DNA from: Scopulibacillus daqui
Lineage (GTDB): Bacteria > Bacillota > Bacilli > Bacillales > Sporolactobacillaceae
Assembly (NCBI RefSeq): GCF_016908855.1
Contig: NZ_JAFBER010000002.1
Span: forward strand, 186,001-250,000
Length of the DNA stretch: 64,000 nt
Reading direction: 5' to 3'
Shown here in pieces: positions 46,817 through 57,275 of the stretch (the stretch's first letter is position 1; every line of letters begins with the position of its first letter). Under the pieces are notes generated by a model. That model did not search any database, was not told where the DNA came from, and saw nothing but the letters and a program-made list of their open reading frames with translations. Both the position numbers and the translations under genes were made by a program.

Positions 46817-46906
46817 CTGTTTTTTTGATTCTAAATGCACAGAAATGGTTTTAACTGTATTGGAATAAATGGTAAAATCGACCTAATATCAATAAAAAGG
46901 TGTTGA
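46817..46906 (+). repeat. Cassette leader module, copy 3
   Basis: Shares ATTGGAATAAATGGTAAAAT and CAATAAAAAGGTGTTGAATG with copies 1 and 2, preceded by the same type of terminator. The gene behind it has been replaced by the end of the minus-strand coiled-coil gene. Confidence 0.65.
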
Positions 46907-46932
46907 ATGTGTGAAACCAAAAAAAATGAAAA

Positions 46933-46978
46933 AGGGGGCGCCAAAAAGTCAGTTACCCTGACTTTTTGGACAGCCCCT
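46933..46978 (-). terminator. Terminator of the coiled-coil gene
   Basis: AAAAAGTCAG and CTGACTTTTT pair around TTACC, extended by GGGGC/GCCCC. On the minus strand it is followed by CTTTTT. Confidence 0.8.
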
Positions 46979-47248
46979 TTATTGTAATTCTTGATTGATA
47001 TTAAATATTTCACTTTCTAAGTCTGCAACTTTACTTTTTAAATATCTAATATCTTTCTTATGGTGTTCTAGTTCTTTTGACTGATGTTCTATAACAGCGT
47101 TGCTTGTTTGTTTAGTAAGTAAGTCAAGTTTATTATCGACTGTTTTAATGTTTGCTTTTATCTCTTTTTGACCTTCCTCAAGGCTATCCAGTCTTTTATT
47201 CATACCATCAAGCATTTCTAATATTTTGTTTAGGATTTCTTCACTCAT
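46979..47248 (-). CDS. Coiled-coil protein, paralog 1
   Basis: An 89-residue protein almost wholly coiled coil (MSEEILNKILEMLDGMNKRLDSLEE..., heptads to the end). Its leader and first codons match those of the gene at 48078-48344, so the two are paralogs. AAGGGGAT is the ribosome site. A promoter TAGTCA-17-TATAAT lies upstream, with the -35 in the remnant 3' end of an IS3 transposase. Function unknown; short coiled coils of this type also occur with phage or IS elements. Confidence 0.65.
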   Translation of the reverse strand: MSEEILNKILEMLDGMNKRLDSLEEGQKEIKANIKTVDNKLDLLTKQTSNAVIEHQSKELEHHKKDIRYLKSKVADLESEIFNINQELQ

Positions 47249-47330
47249 TTTAACTATCCCCTTTATGTATATTATAAAGTATTTTTTAGACGCTGACTAC
47301 ATATCTGATGTCTTATATTTTATGATGGAC

Positions 47331-47690
47331 CCATAAATTTAGACAGTCAGAAAGAAGTTTTTAAGGTAGGTTAGATGAAGAGAAAAAGATATACAAATGA
47401 ATTCAAAGCACAAAACTAAATGAAATTTCTTCAGAATATGGGATCCATACTAATCAACTGTCCCAATGGAGAACCTGTCAAGGGAAAGTGCGCCCTTGAC
47501 AGAACCCCCTAAGGGAAGGTAAAGATAATTAGGAATGGATCCTCTCAAAATGGTTAGGGGTCAATTTCTATTTATGGCAATAGGAGTGCCTCCCACAGTT
47601 ATTCAGAGGAAGCCATATGTAATAAAAAGCCCCACCTTATTTTTTAAAAAATACTGTCTTGACAATGGGGTCCACCTTATAGGTTTTGAA
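47331..47690. mobile_element. Overlapping remnants of IS3-family elements
   Basis: At 47333 an IS3-type end (TGGACCCATAAATTTAGACA) is followed by the front of orfA (MKRKRYTNEFKAQ, then in another frame NEISSEYGIHTNQLSQW). At 47475-47520 a hairpin CCTGTCAAGGG...CCCTTGACAG plus ACCCCCTAAGGG matches the IS end at 56949 in reverse. At 47640-47680, read on the minus strand, TGGACCCCATTGTCAAGACA is another IS3-type end. No intact transposase remains. Confidence 0.65.
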
Positions 47691-47861
47691 TAAAGTTTAC
47701 ATACGCGGGGAAAATGTGTGTTAAAACTTGTGAGGCAACTTATACCTGTATCAAAGCAAATTTACTCCTATCTTTGTCAAACCTCTATTGCTGTATTTTT
47801 CGACTTTTTTTATTTTTATATGATATATCTTTATCTAGCATACATATTAAAAGCAGGTGGA

Positions 47862-47897
47862 GCGGCCAAAACCTCTGTGGAGAACGGAGGTGGTCGC
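47862..47897 (+). promoter_or_regulatory. Hairpin masking the ribosome site of the toxin gene
   Basis: GCGGCC (47862-47867) pairs with GGTCGC (47892-47897) and ACCTC (47871-47875) with GAGGT (47887-47891). The SD GGAGGTGG is entirely inside and the stem ends at the base before the ATG. Such masking is typical of type I toxin mRNAs. Confidence 0.65.
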
Positions 47898-47992
47898 ATG
47901 TCTACATTCAAATCGTGCTATCAACAGGAATATTCATCGTAGCTTTAATCGGTTTAGTGATGGACATTGTTGATAAAATAGCAAGAAAATAA
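47898..47992 (+). pseudogene. Holin-like type I toxin gene, one-base deletion
   Basis: The frame from ATG 47898 reads MSTF then shifts. Restoring one C after 47909 gives MSTFQIVLSTGIFIVALIGL followed by VMDIVDKIARK, a 31-residue single-helix peptide of the Bacillus holin-like toxin (Hol_Tox) type. As it stands the product stops after 14 codons. The SD-masking hairpin and the typical terminator remain. Confidence 0.7.
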
Positions 47993-48038
47993 TCCACCTG
48001 AATTAACTTTTGGAGAGTTTCATACAGGTGGATTATTT
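47988..48038 (+). terminator. Terminator of the type I toxin locus
   Basis: AATAATCCACCTG pairs with CAGGTGGATTATT, overlapping the toxin stop codon, followed by T. In related loci the antisense antitoxin RNA overlaps this region. Confidence 0.85.
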
Positions 48039-48077
48039 CGATCCATCATTGTATCCCTAATATCCTTTTTATCTTTT

Positions 48078-48344
48078 CTACATTCTTTTCATTAGCCCAT
48101 AACCTTCAATCAGGTTATGGCTGTCAATTGGTTCAGTCACCTTTTCATCAACTTTTAATAATAAGTCGTATGTTTGAGATTGTGATTCATTTAATTTGTT
48201 GACTACTTCTTTAAAGTTTTCTATATCATTTCTGTTTGCCCATAACTCTTTTTCAACTTTATCAAGTCTGTTTTCAAAATTATCAAATCTGCTATTCATT
48301 TCCTGTTTCATTTCTTGTAATAGCTTTAGGATTTCTTCACTCAT
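48078..48344 (-). CDS. Coiled-coil protein, paralog 2
   Basis: An 88-residue paralog of the gene at 46979-47248: same start (MSEEIL), same leader (AAAGGGGATA before ATG), same promoter spacing. The middle (NRFDNFENRLDKVEKELW type heptads) is coiled coil; the C-terminus diverges (IDSHNLIEGYGLMKRM). The upstream IS3 orfB remnant again supplies the -35. Function unknown. Confidence 0.65.
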   Translation of the reverse strand: MSEEILKLLQEMKQEMNSRFDNFENRLDKVEKELWANRNDIENFKEVVNKLNESQSQTYDLLLKVDEKVTEPIDSHNLIEGYGLMKRM

Positions 48345-48379
48345 TTTATCTATCCCCTTTATGTATATTATAAGTCATT

Positions 48380-48715
48380 TTGTAGTTGCTGACTACATGT
48401 CTGATGTCACTAATGCCTTGGTCATTGTTTTCTCGACAGCCCAGCCGACAATTTTTCGGGAATAAAGGTCCATGACGCTCGCTCTCCGGCTGATCAACCC
48501 ATTTGTAGTATCCGCTTCGTGAAACTTTCATCACTTGGCACATCTTCTCCACTCGGTAGTTGAAGCGATTCTTATAAATGAATGAGAAAATTACCGATGG
48601 TCTTTCGCGAAGAAGTGCATAGCCTTTTTTAATATGGCATTTTCCTCCCCTAGATCACGAATGCGTTTTTCATAGGCTTTACGTTGTTGATCTTCTGGCA
48701 ATTGTGGTAATATTT
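48380..48715 (-). mobile_element. Internally deleted IS3-family (IS150 group) transposase
   Basis: Minus strand: end of orfA (EDQQRKAYEKRIRDLGEENA, ILKKAMHFFAKD), start of orfB (VEKMCQVMKVSRSGYYKWVD, PESERH), then a direct jump in another frame to the orfB C-terminal part (MDLYSRKIVGWAVEKTMTKA). The catalytic core between is deleted. Confidence 0.75.
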
Positions 48716-48749
48716 AGTAATAAATGCTTGTTCATATTTCTTTTTTTAA

Positions 48750-48926
48750 TTATTTGGATGATTTGTACATTATTCTGGTTATGATCACGATGGTTAAGAT
48801 AAGAACAATGCTTATGAAATCAAAGGTCACACTCCAGAATTTGCTCTTGACAAATAGATCAGTTAGAAGTGAAACTATAGTGATTACAAAGAGTATATAT
48901 AATATAACCTTTATTGGGAGTTTCAT
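48750..48926 (-). CDS. Small two-helix membrane protein
   Basis: A 58-residue protein, MKLPIKVILYILFVITIVSL, with two hydrophobic helices and a basic end (RIMYKSSK). AAGGAGTG precedes the chosen ATG; a longer frame would include this ribosome site. Not recognised. Confidence 0.5.
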   Translation of the reverse strand: MKLPIKVILYILFVITIVSLLTDLFVKSKFWSVTFDFISIVLILTIVIITRIMYKSSK

Positions 48927-49289
48927 ATAAACACTCCTTATTTTAACTCTTTTATTTTCGTATGTTATTTTACATAATATCAAAATTTAGGAAATGATGA
49001 TAGCGAGGCAAAGCATATGAAAAAGCAGGTCAGTATTTCCGGTTATCTTTAATAACGTCCTAATCATGACGATTACTATTTCCTTGTTCGGCATAAAACC
49101 TTTTTGCGAGAAATAACGGTCAGCCTTTGAGTGATGTTTCAAAATGTATAAGCTTGATTCGAACAAGCAGGTCGGAAATGATTAAGAAGATGAAAGGCAC
49201 GGAAGAAAGGGGTCTTCCCATTAAGAGGACTATGTAAGGAATAATAACAATCTTAACCGAGTATATTTACATTAAAAGGAGAGGATACA
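48927..49289 (+). other. Gap with cassette scraps
   Basis: About 360 bases with no intact gene. Near 49150 GATTCGAACAAGCAGGTC followed by a stop-rich stretch and GAAGATGAAAGGCAC repeats the scrap at 42030-42085, showing a second degraded cassette of the same kind. Confidence 0.4.
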
Positions 49290-49619
49290 TTGAAATTCGC
49301 TAAGCTCTTTTCAAGATGGTCTTGGATACTTTCGTTATTTTTATTATTTGTAATTCTGATATTTACCATCGTAGATGCTTCTAAGTTTGGCCGTTACGCA
49401 GGTTATTTTATGTATCATGGAGCCCCAGACGAAGCCACTCAAACCATTATTGCTTTCTCTGTTTATTATGTGACGGATATTCTCTTCACGATAATTATAT
49501 TAGGCGTTTTCATAAAAGCGGTAAGTATACTGAAGAAATTTTGTGATGAAGTAATTGAAAGGGAAGAAAAGAGGCTTCAATCAATGCCTTCATACAACGA
49601 GCAAAATAAGAATATATAA
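49290..49619 (+). CDS. Two-helix membrane protein
   Basis: A 109-residue protein with membrane helices at about 10-30 and 62-88, an outside loop (SKFGRYAGYFMYHGAPDEATQT) and a charged C-terminus (EVIEREEKRLQS). TTG start after AAAGGAGAGG. It follows a cassette scrap as the gene at 42174 does, so it may be an immunity-type protein. Not recognised. Confidence 0.5.
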   Translation: MKFAKLFSRWSWILSLFLLFVILIFTIVDASKFGRYAGYFMYHGAPDEATQTIIAFSVYYVTDILFTIIILGVFIKAVSILKKFCDEVIEREEKRLQSMPSYNEQNKNI

Positions 49620-49648
49620 TTGTCTAACCATCATAAGACAATTCGAAA

Positions 49649-49740
49649 CATAAAAGACCACGGTTTAATGGTACTGCACTCCGGAAGTTAGATTAAAAAA
49701 TATAACTTTTGGGGGTCACCACCAATCGTGGTCTTTATTG
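49649..49740. mobile_element. Deleted IS3-type element (ends only) inside a terminator-like repeat
   Basis: TGCACTCCGGAAGTTAGAT and ATAACTTTTGGGGGTCA face each other across a few bases; these are IS150-type terminal repeats with everything between lost. AAAGACCACG and CGTGGTCTTT flank them and can form a terminator stem. Bases 49741-49917 show nothing further. Confidence 0.55.
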
Positions 49741-49917
49741 CTGATTTATCCTTTAACATTTTCAGTTTCTTGTTTGATATAGTTAAAGTTTTGTGTGGAC
49801 TCATCCAGCTTAAATGTGCTTTTTAATGTTGTTTCCTTGACTGGATCACATCATATAAGCGGGTTATTTTCTTAGGTCTATATAAGTAATAGTAGACAGA
49901 AGGCGCCCGAACCAACC

Positions 49918-51087
<1,170 letters not shown>

Positions 51088-51513
51088 TTATACATTAATG
51101 TAAACGGTTCAATAAAAGGTTATGGCACTGGATCATTTAATCAAAGAATATAAACTAAAGGCGAAGCCAAAGGAGTCATTATGAATTTTGATTTCGCCTT
51201 TTTTGATTAGATGACTATGAATGAGTTTTTTAAATGGCTTCAAGAAATATTTGATGTGGATTGCATACCAAGTTATTTATATTGTGTTTCCAAAAGTGCT
51301 ATGAGTAAAATGTATATTCGGTCTATTTATACGGACATATTTAAAAGTGTTGTCTTGTTTTTATATAAATGGGCGAAAAATTGTATTTTATTTTTCAGTT
51401 TGTCTATTTAGATTTTATGCATATGAAAGCCTTTTAAATAAGTGCGATGAGGAAAACAGCAAGGTTATCGCTGTCATATTTGTAAGTATAAATGGGTATA
51501 TATGTATTAACAG

Positions 51514-51542
51514 TTGACAAATGTACGTACAAAAAATATACT
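51514..51542 (+). promoter_or_regulatory. araBDA promoter with ara box in the spacer
   Basis: TTGACA (51514-51519), 17 bases, TATACT (51537-51542). AAATGTACGTACAAAA (51519-51534) fits the AraR consensus and fills the spacer, so bound AraR would block RNA polymerase. Confidence 0.85.
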
Positions 51543-51624
51543 GAAGTTGTTGTTAAGTTAACCGTAAAGAAAGGTGGCTCCGTTCGTTCGAGATATTGAA
51601 ATCGCTATCAGAGAAGGGGTAAAC

Positions 51625-53256
51625 GTGAAAACAAATAAGATAAACATTAAACAAGCGATTACTAAGGGAGAAACTTCACTTGGGATTGAATTCGGGTCCA
51701 CGCGTATTAAAGCGGTATTGATTGATCATCGTTTTGAAACAATCGCCTCTGGAAGTTATGAGTGGGAAAACATTTTGGAAGGCGGGTTTTGGACGTACAA
51801 CTTAGTAGATATGATCACGGGGCTGCAAGCAGCTTATAGTGAAATGAAGCAAGAAGTTGAACGGGATTATGGCATCACCATTCGAACAGTTGGTTCTATT
51901 GGAATTTCTGCAATGATGCATGGGTATATGGCCTTTGACAATACGGGTGAGCTGCTTGTTCCGTTTCGGACTTGGCGCAATGCAACAACCAGAGTTGCAG
52001 CAAAGCAATTAACTGATAATTTCCAATTTAATATTCCTGAACGGTGGAGTGTTGCTCATCTTTACCAAGCAATATTAAATGAAGAGAAACATTTACCCCG
52101 TATTGATCTTATTACTACTCTAGCTGGATTCATCCACTGGCTGCTGACTGGCAATAAGGCCATTGGCATTGGGGATGCTTCAGGGATGTTCCCAATTGAT
52201 GAAGCAACGCGAGATTACAATGAATCAATGGTTAAGACGTTTGATGAGCTTATTGCGGGCAAAGGTTACCCTTGGAATCTTAGGGATGTCCTTCCGAAAA
52301 TCTATGTTTCTGGCGAAGAAGCAGGTAAATTAACCGAAGTGGGAGCGAAAATCCTAGATAGATCACAAAATTTACAACCAGGCATTCCGCTTTGTCCACC
52401 AGAAGGTGATGCCGGAACAGGGATGGTTGCTACAAATAGTGTAAGGAAACGCACTGGAAATATCTCGGTAGGAACTTCAGTTTTTGCCATGATTGTATTG
52501 GAGAAAGAACTTTCAAGGGTATATCCGGAAATTGATTTGGTAACGACACCAAACGGTCATCCGGTCGCTATGGTTCATGCAAATAACTGTTCAAGCGATA
52601 TCAATGCTTGGCTTGGATTGTTCCGTGAATTTTCAGAAGCGATGGGACAACAGGTTGAAACGAATAAATTATTTGATGTGATGTTGAAAAAAGCTTTGGA
52701 AGCTGACTCAGATGGCGGCGGCTTGCTTAGCTACGGCTATTTTTCAGGTGAAAATATCACAGGGTTAGAAAAGGGCCGGCCGCTATTTGTCCGCTCGCCT
52801 GAAAGCAATTTCAATTTAGCCAATTTCATGCGGACCCATCTTTTTACAGCTTTTGGTGCTTTGAAAATTGGCATGGATATTTTAACTAAGAAAGAAAATA
52901 TCGTCATTGATAGCATTTTAGCTCACGGCGGTTTGTTTAAAACACCTGTTGTTGGGCAAAAAATTGCTGCAGCTGCATTGAATGCTCCAGTTTCGGTGAT
53001 GGCAACAGCCGGAGAAGGCGGTGCGTGGGGAATTGCTATTCTAGCTTCTTACATGATGAACAAAGATCAAAATGAAAGCTTAGAAGAATTCCTCGACAAC
53101 AAAGTCTTTAAAGAGGTTGATAGGCAAGACATTTATCCTGATAAATTTGACGTTAAAGGATTTGAAGTATTTATCGAACGATACAAAAAAGGTTTAGTGA
53201 TTGAGCGGGCCGCTGTAGACCACTTAGTGGAAAACTGGGGGGAATTGACGTGTTAG
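51625..53256 (+). CDS. araB: Ribulokinase (FGGY family)
   Basis: Phosphorylates L-ribulose, second step of arabinose breakdown. 543 residues; [17 protein letters not shown] near 18 is the phosphate-binding start of the FGGY fold, with [22 protein letters not shown] and [12 protein letters not shown] further on. It resembles the lactobacillus type of ribulokinase rather than E. coli AraB. The GTG at 51625 follows AGAAGGGG; the frame is open to 51574 but that start has no site. It overlaps araD by seven bases. Confidence 0.9.
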   Translation: MKTNKINIKQAITKGETSLGIEFGSTRIKAVLIDHRFETIASGSYEWENILEGGFWTYNLVDMITGLQAAYSEMKQEVERDYGITIRTVGSIGISAMMHGYMAFDNTGELLVPFRTWRNATTRVAAKQLTDNFQFNIPERWSVAHLYQAILNEEKHLPRIDLITTLAGFIHWLLTGNKAIGIGDASGMFPIDEATRDYNESMVKTFDELIAGKGYPWNLRDVLPKIYVSGEEAGKLTEVGAKILDRSQNLQPGIPLCPPEGDAGTGMVATNSVRKRTGNISVGTSVFAMIVLEKELSRVYPEIDLVTTPNGHPVAMVHANNCSSDINAWLGLFREFSEAMGQQVETNKLFDVMLKKALEADSDGGGLLSYGYFSGENITGLEKGRPLFVRSPESNFNLANFMRTHLFTAFGALKIGMDILTKKENIVIDSILAHGGLFKTPVVGQKIAAAALNAPVSVMATAGEGGAWGIAILASYMMNKDQNESLEEFLDNKVFKEVDRQDIYPDKFDVKGFEVFIERYKKGLVIERAAVDHLVENWGELTC

Positions 53257-53945
53257 AACAATTGAAAGAAGAAGTATTTCAAGCAAATTTGGACTTACCT
53301 AAGCAAGGACTCGTGAAATACACATGGGGAAATGCAAGCGCTATTGATCGTGAAAGCGGTTTATTTGTTATTAAACCAAGTGGTGTTGATTATGAAACGA
53401 TGAAAGCTAGTGATATGGTCGTTGTTGATTTGGAAGGCAATGTTGTCGAAGGAGAGCTGAACCCTTCATCAGATACACCGACTCACGCCGTACTTTATAA
53501 ATATTATCCGGAAATCGGCGGCATTGTGCATACTCATTCGACTTGGGCGACAATTTGGGCTCAAGCAGGTCTTGATGTTCCAGCGATGGGGACCACCCAT
53601 GCGGATACATTCTATGGTTCCGTACCATGCGCCCGCTTCTTGACACAAGAGGAGATTGATCGTGGATACGAAACGGCAACGGGTCATGTCATTATCGAAA
53701 CATTTGAAGAGCGGGGGTTAGATGTTTTGGCCGTTCCCGGTGTCTTGCTTCATGGTCATGGTCCATTTACATGGGGCAAAGATGTAAAATCAGCGGTCAT
53801 GAATAGTGTAATTTTGGATGAAATTTCTAAAATTAATTTATTTGCACGTGAATTAAATCATTTTGCTGAAGAATTGCCGCAGCGTATTTTAGATAAACAC
53901 TATTTACGAAAACACGGGAAAAACGCCTATTATGGTCAAAAGTAA
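53250..53945 (+). CDS. araD: L-ribulose-5-phosphate 4-epimerase
   Basis: Converts L-ribulose-5-P to D-xylulose-5-P for the pentose phosphate pathway. 231 residues of the class II aldolase/epimerase fold; zinc ligands in [10 protein letters not shown] near 95-97 and LLHGHGPF near 170. GTG start within the end of araB with GGGGGGAA as ribosome site. araA follows 31 bases after its stop. Confidence 0.95.
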   Translation: MLEQLKEEVFQANLDLPKQGLVKYTWGNASAIDRESGLFVIKPSGVDYETMKASDMVVVDLEGNVVEGELNPSSDTPTHAVLYKYYPEIGGIVHTHSTWATIWAQAGLDVPAMGTTHADTFYGSVPCARFLTQEEIDRGYETATGHVIIETFEERGLDVLAVPGVLLHGHGPFTWGKDVKSAVMNSVILDEISKINLFARELNHFAEELPQRILDKHYLRKHGKNAYYGQK

Positions 53946-53976
53946 TACAAACGATCAAATAGAAAAGAGGGTCATG

Positions 53977-55401
53977 ATGACAAAAATAGATAAAAAGGAA
54001 TTTTGGTTTGTCGTAGGTTCACAACACCTTTATGGGGAAGATGCATTAGCGAAAGTTAAAGGGCATGCACAAACGATGACCAATGCTATAAATGAAAGCG
54101 GTGTTTTACCTTATCCGATTGTATTGCAAGATTTAGCTGTCAGCGCAGACAAAATCACAAACATCATGAAAGAAGTCAACTATCGCGATGAAGTAGCCGG
54201 CGTCATCACTTGGATGCATACTTTCTCGCCTGCGAAAATGTGGATTCGCGGAATAAAATTATTACAAAAACCATTGCTTCATTTAGTAACACAATTCAAT
54301 GAAAGTATTCCTTGGGCAACAATTGATATGGACTTCATGAACCTGAACCAATCAGCTCATGGTGATCGTGAATATGGTTTCATCAATGCCCGTTTGAACA
54401 AACAAAATAAAGTCGTCGTAGGTTACTGGCAGCGGCCTGAAGTGCAGCAGAAAATTGCAGAATGGATGGACGCCGCGGCTGCCTTTAATGAAAGCTTCAA
54501 CATCAAAGTCGCTCGATTTGGCGACAACATGCGCAACGTTGCAGTTACCGAAGGGGATAAGATTGAAGCGCAAATTCAGTTTGGGTGGACAGTTGACTAC
54601 TTTGGTATTGGAGATCTTGTTCAATACGTGAATGCTGTAAAGGACGAAGAAGTAGAAACTTTATTTGCAGAATATGCGAACCTTTATGAATTTGACTACG
54701 GTACGTACAGTAAGGAAGATTGGGAAGCAAGCGTAAAAGAACAAGCAATATATGAAATCGCTATCAAACGTTTCCTTGATGCCGGCGGTTACAATGCCTT
54801 TACAACTAACTTCGAAGATTTATATGGTATGAAACAGCTTCCTGGACTTGCGGTTCAACGTTTAATGGGACAAGGATATGGATTTGCTGGTGAAGGCGAT
54901 TGGAAGACTGCAGCGCTCGATCGTTTACTTAAAGTGATGAGCCATAACCAATCTACCGGCTTTATGGAAGATTACACTTATGAATTAGCGGCTGAACGAG
55001 AATCAGTCCTTCAATCACATATGCTTGAAGTCGATCCCACATTAGCAAGCAACAAACCAAAAATTATCGTGTCTCCGTTAGGAGTTGGCAATCGTGAAGA
55101 TCCGGCGCGCTTAGTATTTGACGGTAAAGCAGGAGATGGTGTCGTTGTTTCAATGGCGGATTTTGGTACTCATTTCAAACTTTTGATCAATGAAGTTTCA
55201 GCGTTTGAGCCGACTGTTCCAGCTCCGGAGCTTCCGGTGGCCCGTGTCCTTTGGAATATTAAGCCGAACTTCCATGATGGGGTTAAAGCTTGGATTGAGA
55301 ATGGCGGCGGTCACCATACGGTTGTTTCATTGAATTTAACAACTGACCAAATTGTAACATATGCAAAGCTTGTTGACTTGGAATACGTTGTGATCAAATA
55401 A
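53977..55401 (+). CDS. araA: L-arabinose isomerase
   Basis: Converts L-arabinose to L-ribulose, first step of the pathway; needs Mn2+. 474 residues, the usual length. EFWFVVGSQHLYGEDAL at the start, ITWMHTFSPAKMWIRG near 85, and the metal ligands around FNLAT-type NFEDLYG and GHHTV near the C-terminus. The second of two ATGs (53977) is better spaced from AGAGGG. Third gene of araB-araD-araA. Confidence 0.95.
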   Translation: MTKIDKKEFWFVVGSQHLYGEDALAKVKGHAQTMTNAINESGVLPYPIVLQDLAVSADKITNIMKEVNYRDEVAGVITWMHTFSPAKMWIRGIKLLQKPLLHLVTQFNESIPWATIDMDFMNLNQSAHGDREYGFINARLNKQNKVVVGYWQRPEVQQKIAEWMDAAAAFNESFNIKVARFGDNMRNVAVTEGDKIEAQIQFGWTVDYFGIGDLVQYVNAVKDEEVETLFAEYANLYEFDYGTYSKEDWEASVKEQAIYEIAIKRFLDAGGYNAFTTNFEDLYGMKQLPGLAVQRLMGQGYGFAGEGDWKTAALDRLLKVMSHNQSTGFMEDYTYELAAERESVLQSHMLEVDPTLASNKPKIIVSPLGVGNREDPARLVFDGKAGDGVVVSMADFGTHFKLLINEVSAFEPTVPAPELPVARVLWNIKPNFHDGVKAWIENGGGHHTVVSLNLTTDQIVTYAKLVDLEYVVIK

Positions 55402-55457
55402 TGCTTCTATCCTCCGGGGAGATGATGCTTCCTTGGAGGTAAAAATATAAAAAATGA

Positions 55458-55471
55458 TGAAAGCGTTTTAA
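55458..55471 (+). promoter_or_regulatory. cre-like site before araE
   Basis: TGAAAGCGTTTTAA matches the CcpA consensus TGWAANCGNTNWCA at all but one position. It lies between araA and araE and suggests carbon catabolite control of the transporter. Confidence 0.55.
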
Positions 55472-55535
55472 TAGGCCGGATTAAAGCGATGTGATTGACG
55501 GGGAAACTCAAGAAAATAGAAAGGTGTATTCTATC

Positions 55536-56900
55536 ATGAGTAAAGTATCAAGTAAATTTATTTTCTTTTTTGGTTCGTTTGCTGGTATTTTATTTGGTTA
55601 TGATATCGGGATTATTGCCGGTGCGGAAGGGCATATCGAGAGTGATTTTAATTTAAGCCCATTATGGTTAGGCATCGTTGTTTCTTCCCTAATGGGCGGG
55701 GCTATTATTGGGTCAATTTTAAGTGGGTTATTAGGAGATAAGTTTGGCCGAAGAAAATTAATCTTGATTTCCTCTGTGATTTTCCTTGCAGGTGCACTCG
55801 GTTCAGCTGCTGCACCGGATGAAATCATCTTGACTATTGCCCGCGTCTTCTTAGGGATAGCAGTCGGAACAGCTTCCTCTTTAGTTCCTGCATACATGTC
55901 AGAAATAGCACCGGCGAATGTTCGCGGAAAACTTTCAGGTTTGAACCAATTAATGATTGTAAGCGGGATGTTATTAAGCTATATTGTGGCTTTTGCTTTG
56001 GAGCCAATTCCAAACAGTTGGCGATTCATGCTCGGGAGTGCCGGCGTTTTTGCCATCGTATTATATTTTGGGATGCTGAAGCTTCCGGAATCACCCCGTT
56101 ACCTTATTAAAAACGGCATGGTTGATAAAGCTCACGAAGTGTTAATGTCTCTTCGCAGTTCAAAAAGTGAAGTAGATATTGAAATTGCCGAAATTGAAGA
56201 AGTTGCCGAACGGGAAAAATCGGGTATTGGACAATTATTTCATAAGAAATTCCGCATGGCTTTAATTATCGGGGTTGGCATGGCGGCCTTCCAACAAATT
56301 CAAGGATCAAATTCAATCGTCTACTATGCCACCGATATCGCTCGTCAAGTTGGATTAGCGCCGCAGGTCGCTGCTGGATTTACTGTAATTGTCGGTGTGA
56401 TCTTCGTGGTGACAACAATTGTCTTTTTGCAATTTGTCGATAAATATAACCGTCGTACTATCCTTACTGTCGGTGGCGCAGGTATGGCTCTTTCGTTCTT
56501 TACGCCGGCAATTCTTGGAGCATTAGGTGTCAATGCAGACGTACTTAACTGGGTAACGTTAATTGCGCTTTGCTGCTTCATTCTTTTCTATTCGTTCTCT
56601 TGGGCACCGCTTACTTGGATTATCGTTGGGGAAATCTTCCCGCTTGCCGTACGTGGAATCGGTGCAGGGATTTCCTCAGCCTTTAACTGGACGGGTTCAC
56701 TTGCCGTTGGACTGGTTTTCCCGATTCTTGCTGATAAATTCAGCTTTGGCATCGTTTTCTCGGCTTTTGGGATCATTTGTGTTCTAGGATTATTTTTCAT
56801 ACGTTTCGTAGTCGTGGAAACAAAAGGCCGCAGCTTAGAACAGATTGAAACAGAAATGGCAGGTTCTAAGAGAAAATCAGCTAAGGTTGCAGGCCAGTAA
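55536..56900 (+). CDS. araE: Arabinose:proton symporter (MFS sugar porter)
   Basis: A 454-residue transporter with 12 membrane helices. Sugar-porter signatures: GDKFGRRKLI, PESPRYLI, QQIQGSNSIVYYA and the C-terminal ETKGRSLEQIE. Position after araBDA and the family point to L-arabinose uptake; xylose or galactose cannot be excluded. The ATG at 55536 follows AAAGGTG; in-frame codons upstream lack a site. Confidence 0.88.
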   Translation: MSKVSSKFIFFFGSFAGILFGYDIGIIAGAEGHIESDFNLSPLWLGIVVSSLMGGAIIGSILSGLLGDKFGRRKLILISSVIFLAGALGSAAAPDEIILTIARVFLGIAVGTASSLVPAYMSEIAPANVRGKLSGLNQLMIVSGMLLSYIVAFALEPIPNSWRFMLGSAGVFAIVLYFGMLKLPESPRYLIKNGMVDKAHEVLMSLRSSKSEVDIEIAEIEEVAEREKSGIGQLFHKKFRMALIIGVGMAAFQQIQGSNSIVYYATDIARQVGLAPQVAAGFTVIVGVIFVVTTIVFLQFVDKYNRRTILTVGGAGMALSFFTPAILGALGVNADVLNWVTLIALCCFILFYSFSWAPLTWIIVGEIFPLAVRGIGAGISSAFNWTGSLAVGLVFPILADKFSFGIVFSAFGIICVLGLFFIRFVVVETKGRSLEQIETEMAGSKRKSAKVAGQ

Positions 56901-56939
56901 TAAATTCTTAGAGATCTATGCCATTATCTTTACTTACCC

Positions 56940-57140
56940 TAGGGGGCCTGTCAAGGGCATAATTTCCCTTGACAGGTTCTTTGCAGAGAAGGATGGATGT
57001 TATTATCATGAACAAATGTTTGGCGGCTTAAAGACTGGTGAGGGCGCTTATAGTTATAGAAATGCGAGATATTCTGTAATGCCTTTACGAGTCTTCCTCT
57101 ATAGGACTGCGTAGTCTCTGAGATAGACTTCCTCGTAACT
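56940..57140 (-). mobile_element. IS remnant: transposase C-terminus and end
   Basis: The minus strand encodes NISHFYNYKRPHQSLSRQTF, the closing piece of an rve-type (IS3/IS481) transposase, followed by the hairpin CCTGTCAAGGG...CCCTTGACAGG (56949-56979) and CCCCCTAGGG. The same end is at 47475-47510. No start or catalytic core remains. The rest up to 57275 shows nothing. Confidence 0.7.
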
Positions 57141-57275
57141 CGCAGAACATTATAATCTTTCAATAATGATTGGAAGCCCGATCTTTAATAGATTAATATA
57201 TATTGGGGACTTGTAAAATAGTTTCCCTGAACCCCTTTATGGCCTGTCTCATTATAGGTTTATGATAACTTTAGT

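Larger units (their letters stand above)
46643..46978. other. Gap with third cassette remnant
   Basis: About 335 bases. It holds a cassette terminator (46796-46826), leader copy 3 (46817-46906), the stub of a gene beginning near 46907 and the terminator of the convergent coiled-coil gene (46933-46978). Nothing else is seen. Confidence 0.6.

Noticed and set aside
51211-51411. 66-codon frame in the araR-araB gap
   Set aside because: No ribosome site and a random-looking composition.
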